Part shown: positions 23,253-34,695 of the stretch, one piece after another
How positions within the stretch are numbered: the stretch's first letter is position 1
Layout of the letters: each line of letters opens with the position of its first letter
NCBI GenBank assembly: GCA_033807775.1
Contig: CM066314.1
Location: forward strand, 148,913,429-148,977,428
Direction of reading: 5' to 3'
Source of the DNA: Saussurea involucrata
Taxonomy: Eukaryota; Streptophyta; Magnoliopsida; Asterales; Asteraceae
DNA length: 64,000 nt
Notes under the pieces: model-generated
Database searches by the model: none
What the model saw: only the letters and a program-made list of their open reading frames with translations
What the model was told of the DNA's origin: nothing
Made by a program: the position numbers and the translations under genes

Positions 23253-25985
23253 TGTAACATCTAGAATTTTGAGGTGTTTTATAAATATTTAATTAACCAT
23301 AAGGGGCATTTGGTAAATTATTTAAAGTAATTATGAAATATTACTTAAGGGTATTTTGTGTCATCTAGTTAAAGTTGAGGGGTTGTTTATGGAAATGGGA
23401 TGAGGTGTCACTAGTTGGTGAGCTTGAGCACTATTTGAGGGTATGGTGTCATGTTGAGTTGGTGAAGTATAAGTGTGTGTGCATGTGTGTGTGTGTGTGG
23501 GTGTCTTACGACTTTGAGAAGAAAATTTGAGAGAGAGAGAGAGGAGAACGAGATAGAGAAAAGAGGAAGGGATTGCTTGGAATGCTAAAATCTGATTTTG
23601 TTTGAAAGTTCAAAGGTAATCATATTGAACTCTTCATCTTTTAGTTTAAAAGTTTTTATAGAATATTAGTTGGGTTTGGGTAAATCTTGATGTTTTGGGA
23701 ATATGAGTTGTTAGGATATGTTAAGATAAGTGTATTAAACATATCTGCAAAATATCATAATCATTCATGGCTTAAAACTAAAGATTTCTGGGTTTTTACG
23801 TTTTTAGTTGGTTGAGACTTGCTTGAAGGTCAGTTGGTTGAGACTTGCTTGAAGGTCAGTTGGTTGAGACTTGCTTGAAGATGTGAATAGTGTTGAAGTC
23901 TCAATGGCCTGTTGCGACTTGGAATAGTGTTGAAGTCTCAGTAGTGGATTGAGACTTGGAATAGTGAATAGTGTTGAAGTCTCAGTAGTGGATTGAGACT
24001 TGGAATAGTGAATAGTGTTGAAGTCTCAGTAGTGGATTGAGACTTGGAATAATGAATAGTGTTGAAGTCTCAGTAGTGGATTGAGACTTGGAATAGTGAA
24101 TAGTGTTGAAGTCTCAGTAGTGGATTGAGACTTGGAATAGTGAATAGTGTTGAAGTCTCAGTAGTGGATTGAGACTTGGAATAGTGAATAGTGTCGAAGT
24201 CTCAACAATGGGTTGCGACTTTAGACGAGGATTTTGGATTATTTAAGATTCTTAGCCTTTAAGAAATACTTGTATTTTTAATTGTTCCAGATTCGGTAAG
24301 CCTGGAATGAAAGATCGCATTTCTCGAGAAAAGCTAAGAAGGAAATTCGATAACCAATCGAGGTGAGTTTATTCAACTCTCTTTAAAATTCAGTAATTAA
24401 TATTGAATGAGATGTTTTATATGCTTACTTGAATATGTTTATATATGGGTATGATTAAGTCAGAGACAAGCCAAGAGGGCGATTGAGAGTTGTGCCATGA
24501 TTGATTTCCATGCTAATAATTCTAAGATGAGTTATCTATGAAGTTGATGAGTTAATATTTATGATTATCTCGCATGCTACGTTGATTATCTATTACATGA
24601 AATTGCTATATGATTATGAATCCTGAGTACGATTTAAAGCTTTATTGAGATAAATTATAAAGATCCGTCTATGAGTCCAAAAATGTAGATTAACAAATGA
24701 TATGTATATCAACTCCCGAGCTAAGCTGCAAGGAAGGGATAGTTAAGAGATTGAGATATGATGAACTAGTATTTATCATTATTCCTGTATGCTAAGTATG
24801 ATTATCTGCTATATGCAATCTGTGATATGATTATGAATTCGGAATATGATTTGAAGCCTTATTGAGAGAAATTATAAAGGCCTATTTATGAGTTTGAAAA
24901 TGTAGATAACAATTGAGATGATGATTCCGTATCGGTTTACAGAGAAGAAATAGTAAAGAGATTGAGATGTGGAGTAATAATATTCTTTATTTTATATATA
25001 GAATATGTTCAGAGAAATGATACATTCTATGCTGGGCGCATATAGTAGTATCGATTGTATTATATTATGTGATTATGTGCTTTTACTAAAATAGGCATCC
25101 GGTCACCGAGGGCACTTGGGTACGGTATAATGGGAACCGATTACTCGCCATAGACCAAAGGGGTGTAATTTTAGTAATTGGGTGAACCTCGAACCATCGT
25201 GAGTCCCGATTGAGTATCGCGATATTATAATCCCATTGGGACCATTGATGCAGAGGTGGAATATGGAATAGGCAGATTTTGATTTGTAATTCCCATTTCG
25301 ATTTATGGAAGATCAGAGATTTCCATTGTTTTCGGGAAGATCGGAGATTTCCCTGTGATGAGAGGAAGCTTAGAGATAGGCATAAAGTAATTTGTAATCT
25401 CTACTTCCTGATTAAGAAATAGGCAGGTTTTGACTTGTAATTTCTTGTGTGTGATTATTGGTTGTGAATCTGGAATGATTCAGAGTTAACTCTTATGTTG
25501 TTGTCGCGATTAAATGAGTTAGTCGTAGGAAATTGGGAGTGGGGTAGATTCCCCGATTTGGAAAGGAGTTGTCGTACGGTAAGATGGGTGAGAACAGGTT
25601 TGAGTTATCTGTTCATGTTTTAATTATTAAATTTTATTTTGATTTGAGTATTCTCACTAGGCGAAAGCCTAATGTTTCAAGTTGAATCTTCTTACCAGGT
25701 ACAAGCTCCGGGAAGTAGCGGGAACGAGAGAAGAGAACTTTTGGAGAGATTCAGGCTTAGAGATAACAAAGGATCTAGTTATTCTTTGAAATCTTTGGGA
25801 CAGTTGTTTAGATAACTCGATTAATCTGATTGTTATGAGGTGATTAGATTAATAAGTTATTTAAGTAATGTCAGTTGTATATAAAAACCTTACATTCGAT
25901 CCTCAGGTTATATAAGTTTGAAAGTTTTGATCATAACTGGTGGAAATTTCAAGGTTTAAATTGACTCCGTTTTCAGGGTGTTTCA
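23253..25985 (+). repeat. LTR B (right LTR)
   Basis: At 2733 bp it matches LTR A closely. It has six instead of five copies of the 44-bp hairpin unit (about 23930-24206), which explains most of the length difference. The stem-loop lies at 25656-25673. It ends TTTCA at 25985, directly against an internally truncated LTR of the next element. Confidence 0.9.
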
Positions 25986-26302
25986 TTATAGAAGAAAGGA
26001 AACACTAACACAACAAGGAAAAACGAAATTGAAGAGGTTTACCTTGCTGATTTCTTCTTCGATTTCTCCTTTCCTCTTGAATCTCTTCTCAAACTTAGCT
26101 TTCCTTCTTCCTTTCTCTCTTCTTTCCTTAGCCGCCAAACACAAATGCCAAATACTGATTTGTTGCAAAAGAGAGTTGACCTAGGGATTTGTGCCCTACC
26201 TCTCTATCACCAAATGACCACTTAGTCCCTCAAGTTAACCTTCACTTAGCCAAATAGCACTAAACTTCCTTACTTGCAATTTAGAACCCGGTTGTTACAA
26301 CA
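25986..26302 (-). repeat. Truncated 3' LTR
   Basis: It corresponds exactly in length to 32741-33057 and starts (minus) TGTTGTAACAACC. The only visible difference is G at about 26275 against T at about 33030. The remaining 1313 bases expected towards lower coordinates are missing and replaced by LTR B. Confidence 0.9.
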
Positions 26303-26316
26303 CTCCCCCCTTAAAA
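26303..26316 (-). other. Polypurine tract
   Basis: On the minus strand TTTTAAGGGGGGAG lies directly before the 3' LTR start. Confidence 0.8.
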
Positions 26317-29300
26317 GAATTCTGTCCCCGGAATTCCTTCATCGAAGAGGTGCGGGTATCTAGCTTTCATTTCCGACTCCAACTCCCAGGTCGCCTCCGG
26401 ACCCTTGTGGTGTCGCCATTGTACCTTAACCAACTTAGTCTCCTTATTCCGTGACTTCCTCACTTTAACATCCGTGATCGCTTCAGGTTCCTCTACAAAG
26501 TTCAATTTCTCGTCCACCTTCATGTCATTCAACGGCACCGCTTTGGTTACGTCGGCGAGATATTTCCTTAAGTTGGACACGTGAAACGCATTGTGGATGC
26601 CACGCAATTCTTCCGGTAGGTCCAACCTATACGCCACCTCTCCAATACGTTCCGTAATCTCAAATGGCCCGATGTAACGTGGGCTTAGTTTCCCACGTTT
26701 TCCAAATCGTACCACTCCCTTCCAAGGAGACACCTATAACAACACATGGTCTCCGACTTGGAATTCTATGTCCTTTCGTCTCTTATCCGCATAACTTTTC
26801 TGCCGGTCGCGAGCGACCTTCAGTCTTTCTCGCACTTGGACTATCTTGTCCGAGGTCAGTTGTACCAATTCTGGTCCGGCTAACTGTCGTTCTCCCACCT
26901 CGTTCCAACACAACGGTGTCCGACATTTTCTACCATAGAGTGCCTCGAACGGCGCTGCCTTGATGCTCGAATGATAGCTGTTATTGTAAGCAAACTCGAT
27001 CAATGGTAGATGCTTTTCCCAAGAACCTTGGAAATCTAAAGCACATGCTCTTAACATATCCTCCAACGTTTGGATCGTTCGCTCACTCTGACCGTCGGTC
27101 TGAGGGTGATAAGCGGTACTCATCTTAATCTGCGAACCCATCTCTCTTTGGAAACTCCTCCAAAACTTGGAAGTAAATCTGCTATCTCGGTCGGACACTA
27201 TCGAGGTCGGCACTCCATGGCGGGTTACGATCTCGTCGATGTACAACTTTGCCAACTGCTCCAATGAGTAGGATTCTCGTATAGGCAAGAAGTGAGCTGA
27301 TTTCGTGAGTCGATCCACAATCACCCAAATAGCATCATAACCCCTTGGAGTCTTAGGCAAGTGAGTTACAAAATCCATTGTAATCTGATCCCACTTCCAC
27401 AACGGTATCTCCAATGACTGTAGCTTCCCGTACGACCTTTGATGTTCGATCTTTACGCGCGAACACGTTACACAGGTCTCTACAAAATGAGCAACGTCCT
27501 TTTTCATTCCAGGCCACCAATAGTCTCGACGTAGATCTCCATACATCTTGTTTGTCCCCGGGTGAATAGAGTACTTAGACTTGTGGGCTTCTTCTAGAAT
27601 TAATCTCCTGAGCTCCCCGAGTTTTGGGACCCAGATTCTCCCCCTAAGACACTTCACCCATCGACCATCTTCTAATAATGAGGATGCTTTCCCTACCACT
27701 CTCTCCTTCTTGAGGTTAACAACTCTAAGCGCCTCTTCTTGGCACTTCTTTATCTCATTTAACAAATTGAACGTTACCTCAGCCCTCATGGCTACAATAC
27801 TGGGGGTCTCGCTTCTTTCCTTACGGCTCAGAGCGTCCGCCACAACATTTGCCTTACCTGGATGGTAAACGATCTTACAGTCGTAATCTGTTAGCAATTC
27901 AATCCATCTCCTTTGACGCATGTTCAACTCCTTTTGATCGAAGAGATGACATAAGCTTTTGTGATCCGTGAAGATCTGGCACTTAGTCCCATAAAGGTAA
28001 TGTCGCCAAATCTTTAGAGCAAAAACCACTGCCGCCAATTCTAGATCGTGAGTGGGGTAACGAGCCTCGTGATCTTTTAACTACCGGGAGGCATAAGCGA
28101 TCACCTTCCCTCGTTGCATGAGTACGCAGCCCAAACCGAGCTTCGATGCGTCGCTGAACACCACGAAATCATCCGATCCGTCCGGTAAAGACAGCACCGG
28201 AGCGCTGCTCAACATCTCCTTTAACTTTTGAAATGCTTCTTCCTGCTTTTCTGACCATGCGAATTTGACATTCTTCTTGGTTAAGGACGTTAATGGCGTG
28301 GCAATACGCGAAAAGTCCTTGATGAACTTTCGGTAGTAACCTGCCAGTCCAAGGAAACTCCGAACTTCTGACGGATTCTTGGGCTGCTCCCAATCTCGGA
28401 TAGCTTCAATCTTAGACGGGTCCACCACGATTCTCTTCTCGGACACTACGTGTCCAAGGAACTGCACCTCTCTAAGCCAAAACTCACACTTGGAAAACTT
28501 CGCATACAGGTCCTCTCGCTTTAACAGTTCGAGAATCTTTCAAAGGTGGCTCTCGTGCTCCACTTCCGATCTTGAGAATATCAGGATATCATCTATGAAC
28601 ACTATCACGAACTTGTCTAAATAAGGTTGACACACCCTATTCATTAGGTCCATGAATGCTGCCGGGGCATTGGTCAGCCCGAACGGCATCACCAGGAATT
28701 CGTAGTGTCCATACCTGGTCCGAAACGCAGTCTTTGGCACATCCTCCTCCCTTACCTTGAGTTGGTGATAACCCGACCTCAAGTCTATCTTGGAGAAGTA
28801 ATTTGCTCCTTGCAATTGATCGAACAGGTCGTCAATCCTCGGTATCGGATACTTGTTCTTAATCGTGACCTTGTTGAGTTCACGGTAGTCTATACACATC
28901 CGCATAGTACCGTCCTTCTTCTTCACGAAGAGCACAGGTGCTCCCCACGGAGATGTACTCGGTCTAACGAACCCTTTGTTTAACAACTCCTGCAGCTGAG
29001 TCATCATTTCCTTCATCTCGGACGGCGCCAATCTATAAGGTGCGCGGGCAATGGGTGCAACTCCGGGCATCAAATCAATTCTAAACTCGATCTGACGATC
29101 CGGAGGTAGACTTGTCAAGTCATCCGGAAATACTTCCGGGTACTCATTTACTACTCGTACATCACCTACCTCACCCTTCTCTTTCTTGGCATCCAACACG
29201 TACGCCAGAAATCCGTGGCACCCTTTCTTTAGGCACTTAGCATCCCTGATCATAGAGATGAGACTATTCTTTCTATCACGACGGTTCCCATAAATCACTA

Positions 29301-31138
29301 TGGGATCCCCATCAGGTGATTGAATCCTGATTAGCTTTTTGTTGCAAACGATATTCGCATCATTCGCGGCTAACCAGTCCATACCCAACACCACATCAAA
29401 CTCTCCCATTGCCATGGGATATAACTTCATAGGCATTAACCTCCCTTCTATCTCTATGACACAACCTTCTACCACCTCCTTAACGCACACCAGACTATCA
29501 TTAGCGGTTTCCACCTCTAGAGCTCTTTCCAAACGTCTAGGCCTTACCCCTAACATTTCGTAAAAACATGTGATACAAAAGAGCGATTTGCTCCCGAATC
29601 AAATAACACTTTGGCACAGAGAGAGTTCACTACAAATGTACCTGTCACAACATCAGGGACTTCCTCCGCCTCTTCCGCAGTCATGTGGAACGCACGTCCC
29701 TACAGACGCGCTGACTCCGCCCCTTTATCACTGCCTCTTCCACCCTGACGATTTCCATACTGAGCTGGCCTATCCTTCTTTAGCTGTGGGCAGTCATACC
29801 GCATGTGACCCACCGTTCCGCACTGATGACAGGTCTTCCCCTTGGGACAATCCCTTGACATATGACCTGGCAAGCCACACCGGTAGCATGAGTTTGAACC
29901 TGCCATGCATTCTCCCCGGTGTACCTTGTCACACTTGCTGCACGGCTTGCTAGTTGAATCCTTACTAGCACGAGCTTCCGATCGGAACACCTTCCCTCTC
30001 TTGGAGTCGTTACTTGGACCATCCCATTTGCGCTTCTCCCAACCCTTCTCAGTCGTCTGACAATTCTTTTCTCTCTCAATCAGCTCGGCCGTGTTGATGG
30101 CCGCCTGAAAGGTGGTGGGGTTCCTGGTCAGGACCAATTCTCGAACACTGCTCTTCAACCCATGAATGAATCGTTCTACCCGACGCTCTTCCGTTGGCAC
30201 ATACAGATCAGCAAAACGAGACTTCTCAATGAACTTAGAAGTATACTCCCGCACTGTCATCCCTCCCTGATCCAGGCTCAAAAATTCTTCTTCCAACCTT
30301 TTCACTGCCGCGAGTGGGCAGAATTGGGCTTTAAACCTGTCAGCAAATGTTTCCCACATCATCCCCTTAGCCGCTGCCGAACCCTTTCCCCCAGTCTCAG
30401 CCTCCCACCAGTAAACTGCATCAGATTTCAACATGGACAGAGCAAACATTACCCTATCCCCGTCAGCACACTTGCATGTATCGAAGACCAGTTCCATTTC
30501 CTTCACCCACTTCATTGCCAAGATAGGGTCATACTCGCCTTTAAAAGTAGGGGGCTTGCATGAGGCAAAGGCCTTGAAATTGCATCCCTTAGCTGCTAAC
30601 TCATTCATCACTTGAGGGTTTGAATTCAAGTGACTCCCAGCACCGGTCACTAGTGGACTAGACAGTTCCACGCTTTCTCGGTTCTCACTTGCTTCTTTGC
30701 TTCCCGAAGCTGACTCGTTCTGCTTGGTGAGGAGAGCCTGCAAAGTTTCTTGAATCTTACCCAATTCAGCGGCTAGGTTCTCTCGAGTGACGAATGTGCA
30801 GATCCACGGCCTCGACCACGTCCCCTTGTCGGATTTCCCCTTCTCACCGAAGCCGTACTTTCCTGGATTGAGTCCTCGTGGTGGACGGGGATTTCCACGC
30901 TATGAGCCCTTCGAGCCACACGGGTCGTCCTTCGAACCGGAATCTCTCTGTTCTCTTCCACTTGTGTAGTGGCTCGGCGGGGCGTCCTTCCTCGACCCCT
31001 ACCACGACCCCTTCCGCGGTCTCTTCCGCGGTTAACAGTTGCCCTTGCCGGTTCCACCGGTCCGTTCTCTAGGTTCTCCTCGTTCCGGTTCCTGGGTGCA
31101 ACAGGCACTGACTTGCTTCTCAACGATCTTACAGCCAT
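26311..31138 (-). pseudogene. gag-pol: Interrupted gypsy gag-pol
   Basis: Gag starts at 31138. It has an RGRGRG-rich stretch near 31000-31030, capsid (about 30600-30090) and three zinc knuckles (29960-29800). The protease DSG is at 29592-29600. Reverse transcriptase spans about 29000-28400 with the catalytic FIDDI near 28585-28600. RNase H runs about 28170-27840 (SDAS, TDHKS, DALSR). Integrase has an H-H-C-C finger (about 27600-27460) and D, D, E residues in MDF, SDRDSRF and the following helix (27380-27080). The last segment, 26733-26311, carries a GPFEI motif and chromodomain-like tail. Lesions: frameshifts near 30800 and 29558, in-frame stops at 29700-29702, 28540-28542, 28081-28083 and 26734-26736. 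The copy cannot make a full polyprotein. Confidence 0.9.
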
Positions 31139-31240
31139 GACGCTTAACTGAAAGAAAATAACCGTCAACCTTTGCTAAACCCGACACACTGATTGCTATA
31201 TAAGGTATTTTAAGTACGCACATGTACCTGTAAGTTCACA

Positions 31241-31261
31241 ATTACACTGGCCAGGTGAAAT
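31241..31261 (-). other. Leader CTGGCCAG palindrome
   Basis: The core at 31247-31254 lies between the primer-binding site and gag, as in the element at 6930. The flanks are less complementary here. A conserved ACAGGTACATGTG block follows on the minus strand (about 31219-31231). Confidence 0.45.
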
Positions 31262-31412
31262 CCCAAACTTACCTTACACGCTTGTTCTCGGCACCTTATT
31301 CTTACGCGCACCTATAGTGATCGTTCCTAGAGGCAATCCTATGTCTCGGCTGTGTTCCTCACCCTACAGTTTAAGTTTAGGCCCTAATGGTCACCTAAAT
31401 CCCTTAAACTAA

Positions 31413-31425
31413 GGCTCTGATACCA
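31413..31425 (-). other. Primer-binding site, initiator-Met tRNA
   Basis: On the minus strand TGGTATCAGAGCC starts two bases after the LTR end. Confidence 0.9.
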
Positions 31426-31427
31426 TT

Positions 31428-33057
31428 TGTAACGTCCAAGCTTTCATACATAAAACAGCTCCAATTCATTAACATGCAATTAGTCATAAATAAGTTTGGA
31501 ATTACGAATAATCTTGTCTTTACATCATTAATAAAGTGTACTAAACAAAATTTCTGACAGCGGAAGTCTCTAAAATCCACGGCCGAGTACTATCTATAGC
31601 TATTAAAACCAAAACTGGAGTGTCTCTAAGCTTTGAGTCCTCCTCGTCATCTTTCTTAGTTCTTACTAGAAGAACCCATAGCGCGCTTACCTGAAAATGG
31701 TTTAGTTTTGAAAAGCGAGGGTTAGACCAAAAGGTCTAGTGAATTCCCTCAGAAAACAACATGTAACCAATATAAAATCATTTATGAAAACATTATTGTA
31801 AACCTTAACATACTTCAAACATGGTACTATACTGTGTATGGATCACATATCATCTTACGATCAGGGTTCCATTAGGTTCCCCTCTCGTCCTCTTTGGAGC
31901 CCCCACGGACTCCCCTCTACCGAATAGGAGGGAAACAAATTCCAACCTACCAGTCTATCGTGCATATCCAAGGGACCCTCAGATCCCGAGGATCTATCTT
32001 TGACCCCACAGTGCAGACCGACTCCACATAGCACGTATTCATTTCACAAACATGCATCTTTAAAAACCCTTGTAAATCGTCATTCTCAGTTCATCAAGTA
32101 CAATACATTTTCATCGAGTAAAAATAGGTATTTCATGAAAAACATGCGTAACAGTTATAAACATTTCATGCTCGTAAATGAAACCATAATCAGTCAAAAT
32201 CATTCAACACTTTAAGTCGTAAAAAGATTTAGGGAACTCACCTTGCTTGACGTATAACGCACTTCTAAAATACTTCCAAGCTAACCTCGACGAACACCTA
32301 AGGGTATTAAATTCACATCAGATTAACCGACCAAGAACTGCTATCCGGACAAACTACCCGGACACTAATTCCTATCCGGACAAACTACCCGGACACTAAT
32401 TCCACCCGGAGACCTCGGTCACCCGGATACGAAGAAGCACCCGGACACTCTCACAGGGTCCTTACCCGGACACTAGCAATAATCGTCCGGACACTACCGA
32501 ATACGACGTCCGGACTCTACGGTTGTTCGAACTTAGGATTTTTAAAAGTGATTTACAACACGATTTCAGCCACTGGTTCGATTAGATAACCACAAGGGTT
32601 CATCCACCAACCCCAAAAACTCACTTAATACACTTATAGCCTCTTAAATCGGTTCATTAGGACAACACCCACAAAAACCCATTTCAAAGGAAAAAGGATG
32701 GAAACTCTAAGAATCTCCACATTCAGGCTTAGAAATCAGCTTATAGAAGAAAGGAAACACTAACACAACAAGGAAAAACGAAATTGAAGAGGTTTACCTT
32801 GCTGATTTCTTCTTCGATTTCTCCTTTCCTCTTGAATCTCTTCTCAAACTTAGCTTTCCTTCTTCCTTTCTCTCTTCTTTCCTTAGCCGCCAAACACAAA
32901 TGCCAAATACTGATTTGTTGCAAAAGAGAGTTGACCTAGGGATTTGTGCCCTACCTCTCTATCACCAAATGACCACTTAGTCCCTCAAGTTAACCTTCAC
33001 TTAGCCAAATAGCACTAAACTTCCTTACTTTCAATTTAGAACCCGGTTGTTACAACA
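31428..33057 (-). repeat. 5' LTR, full length
   Basis: It is 1630 bp, TGTTGTAACAACC to CGTTACA on the minus strand. The segment 32339-32515 holds repeated CCGGACA units that can pair with ATCCGG-type neighbours. A stem-loop TAGACC-TTTT-GGTCTAA lies at 31722-31738, with CAGGTAAG at about 31687-31694. A purine/pyrimidine-rich tract lies at 32800-32890. Confidence 0.9.
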
Positions 33058-33178
33058 TGAAAATAAAAATATATCATTAATTGAATAAACATTTCATTTA
33101 CTTTTTACAAGTTACACATACAATCTTATTATATAAATATATAGATTAATCAAAATATAGGCTAATTTGTATAATAAA

Positions 33179-34695
33179 TCTATATCCGCATCTATATAAA
33201 GAGTAATCATTAATAGATGATGGGGCATCTTGAAAATATCTATATCTATGAAAAATGAATCTAAAGAGATGACGTGACACATTCTAATACTTAGATTATC
33301 TCCTCCATTTTTTTCAATTTTCAATTTTTTAAATATTGAACATGTTAATGACTTTTCGATTCTCATATGTAAGTTGTATTTTCACTAAAAATGAAGATAT
33401 TTTTAGTAATTTTACAAACCGTTGCAATTTATGTTATTAACCATTTATTTTCCCTTTCTATGTTATTAATCATTGTTTTCCATTATTTATTTTAGTTAAT
33501 CATTCAACTTATTGCATTTATGTAAATTAACTTTTTATCTTCCTTTCTTAATGTTACTAACCATTCATTTTCCTTTATTTATTTTAATTAATCATTCTTT
33601 TCACTCATTTAAGCATAAGCGTTTTTTGATTTTTGTTGGCTATGTTATTGGTTTTTTTAACCTTTTTGTCATACACCAATCTACCTCTCAACCTCTTCCT
33701 CTAACACATTTTATGTAACTAAATTTGTATTGCTAAAAGATTAATATTTGGTTATTGTTAAGTTATTTGTTATTGTATTTATTATTGTATTGACTCTATA
33801 TGATTTTTATGGTGTGCTATAAACTAACGAGATCGATACCACTATCAACAATGTATCCGAGACAATCAGTTTAGTAGATGAAGCTGATGAATCACATTTA
33901 CACAAGAAAAATGAAAAACTAACTTACAATAATATGCAATCGTACCTATACATCAATACAAACTTTGATCGAAACTGTCAAATAATCAAGGAATTGTCGA
34001 TAAAGGGGAAGAAAATATTGTAAGAAAATAAGTAAGTGACAAAACGAAAAAATGAGATGAATTCTTGATAAAAAAATTCTTAAAATCTAAATACTTCTAC
34101 GTATTTTCTTATAAAATAATTAATATTATAAATAAATATAAACACTTCATTACATCTGATCAATTGTTGTCATATTTTTTTAAATGATTATAATTTTAGA
34201 AATAATCATATTATTGGATTTTAATATGAAAATTATTTATTTTAATTATAATATAAATAATTGATAATATAATTTTATTCGATAATTATTGATACAATTT
34301 GTATATATTTAAAAAATGTAGAATATTTAAACTAAATCTAATTATGTATAATTTTTATTTATTAGTGTTGAGTCTTGATTATCCGAAATCATCCACCACG
34401 TTAGTCATTATTTATTTACTTTTCATTTTTTGTATTGATTTATTTTAAACGACATTTATTAATGTTTTATATATAAATATTTAAATTATAGTTATTACTA
34501 ATAGTTTTCATCACACATGCAACATATTTCATAACTCTATTGACTGAATATGCTCAAACCTAATATTTATCTAAAAAAAATTGTTGTGTATAGATTTGCA
34601 ATATGTTCTATATCTATAAAAATAACAAAAACACTTTTTATAGTTTTGTTAACATAAAGTTTAATCATTGCGCAACGTGCGATGTCGAACACTAG
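33179..34695 (+). mobile_element. Candidate non-autonomous Helitron
   Basis: The 3' end shows a hairpin CGCA-ACG-TGCG (34671-34681), ten bases, then CTAG (34692-34695) followed by T. A candidate 5' start TCTATATCCGC at 33179 is preceded by A, as expected for insertion between A and T. The 1.5-kb interior is AT-rich with no Rep/helicase reading frame. The 3' end is the stronger evidence; the 5' end is a guess. Confidence 0.6.

Larger units (their letters stand above)
12576..25985 (+). mobile_element. Tandemly duplicated non-coding gypsy element (LARD-like)
   Basis: The order is: last 18-20 bases of an LTR (about 12576-12595), interior 1 (12596-16579), LTR A (16580-19266), interior 2 (19267-23252), LTR B (23253-25985). 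The two interiors are about 3.98 kb and differ at only about ten places by eye. Neither has a reading frame above 79 codons. Both keep the primer-binding site and a chromodomain-like relic at the 3' end. Such a layout usually arises by recombination between LTRs of sister copies. The left LTR is almost wholly deleted, so no target-site duplication can be read. Confidence 0.85.
25986..33057 (-). mobile_element. Ty3/gypsy element with broken gag-pol (chromovirus-like)
   Basis: Read on the minus strand: a 5' LTR (31428-33057), primer-binding site (31413-31425), gag, protease, reverse transcriptase, RNase H, integrase with a chromodomain-like tail, polypurine tract (26303-26316), and a 3' LTR cut to 317 bp (25986-26302). 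The retained 317 bp differs from the matching part of the 5' LTR at one base by eye. All domains are present, but frameshifts and stops interrupt them. Gag and the leader are clearly related to the gag-only element at 6930-11514. Bases 33058-33062 (TGAAA) would be one target-site copy; the other is lost. Confidence 0.9.

Noticed and set aside
27581..30969. Plus-strand frames opposite gag-pol
   Set aside because: Shadows of the minus-strand polyprotein frames.
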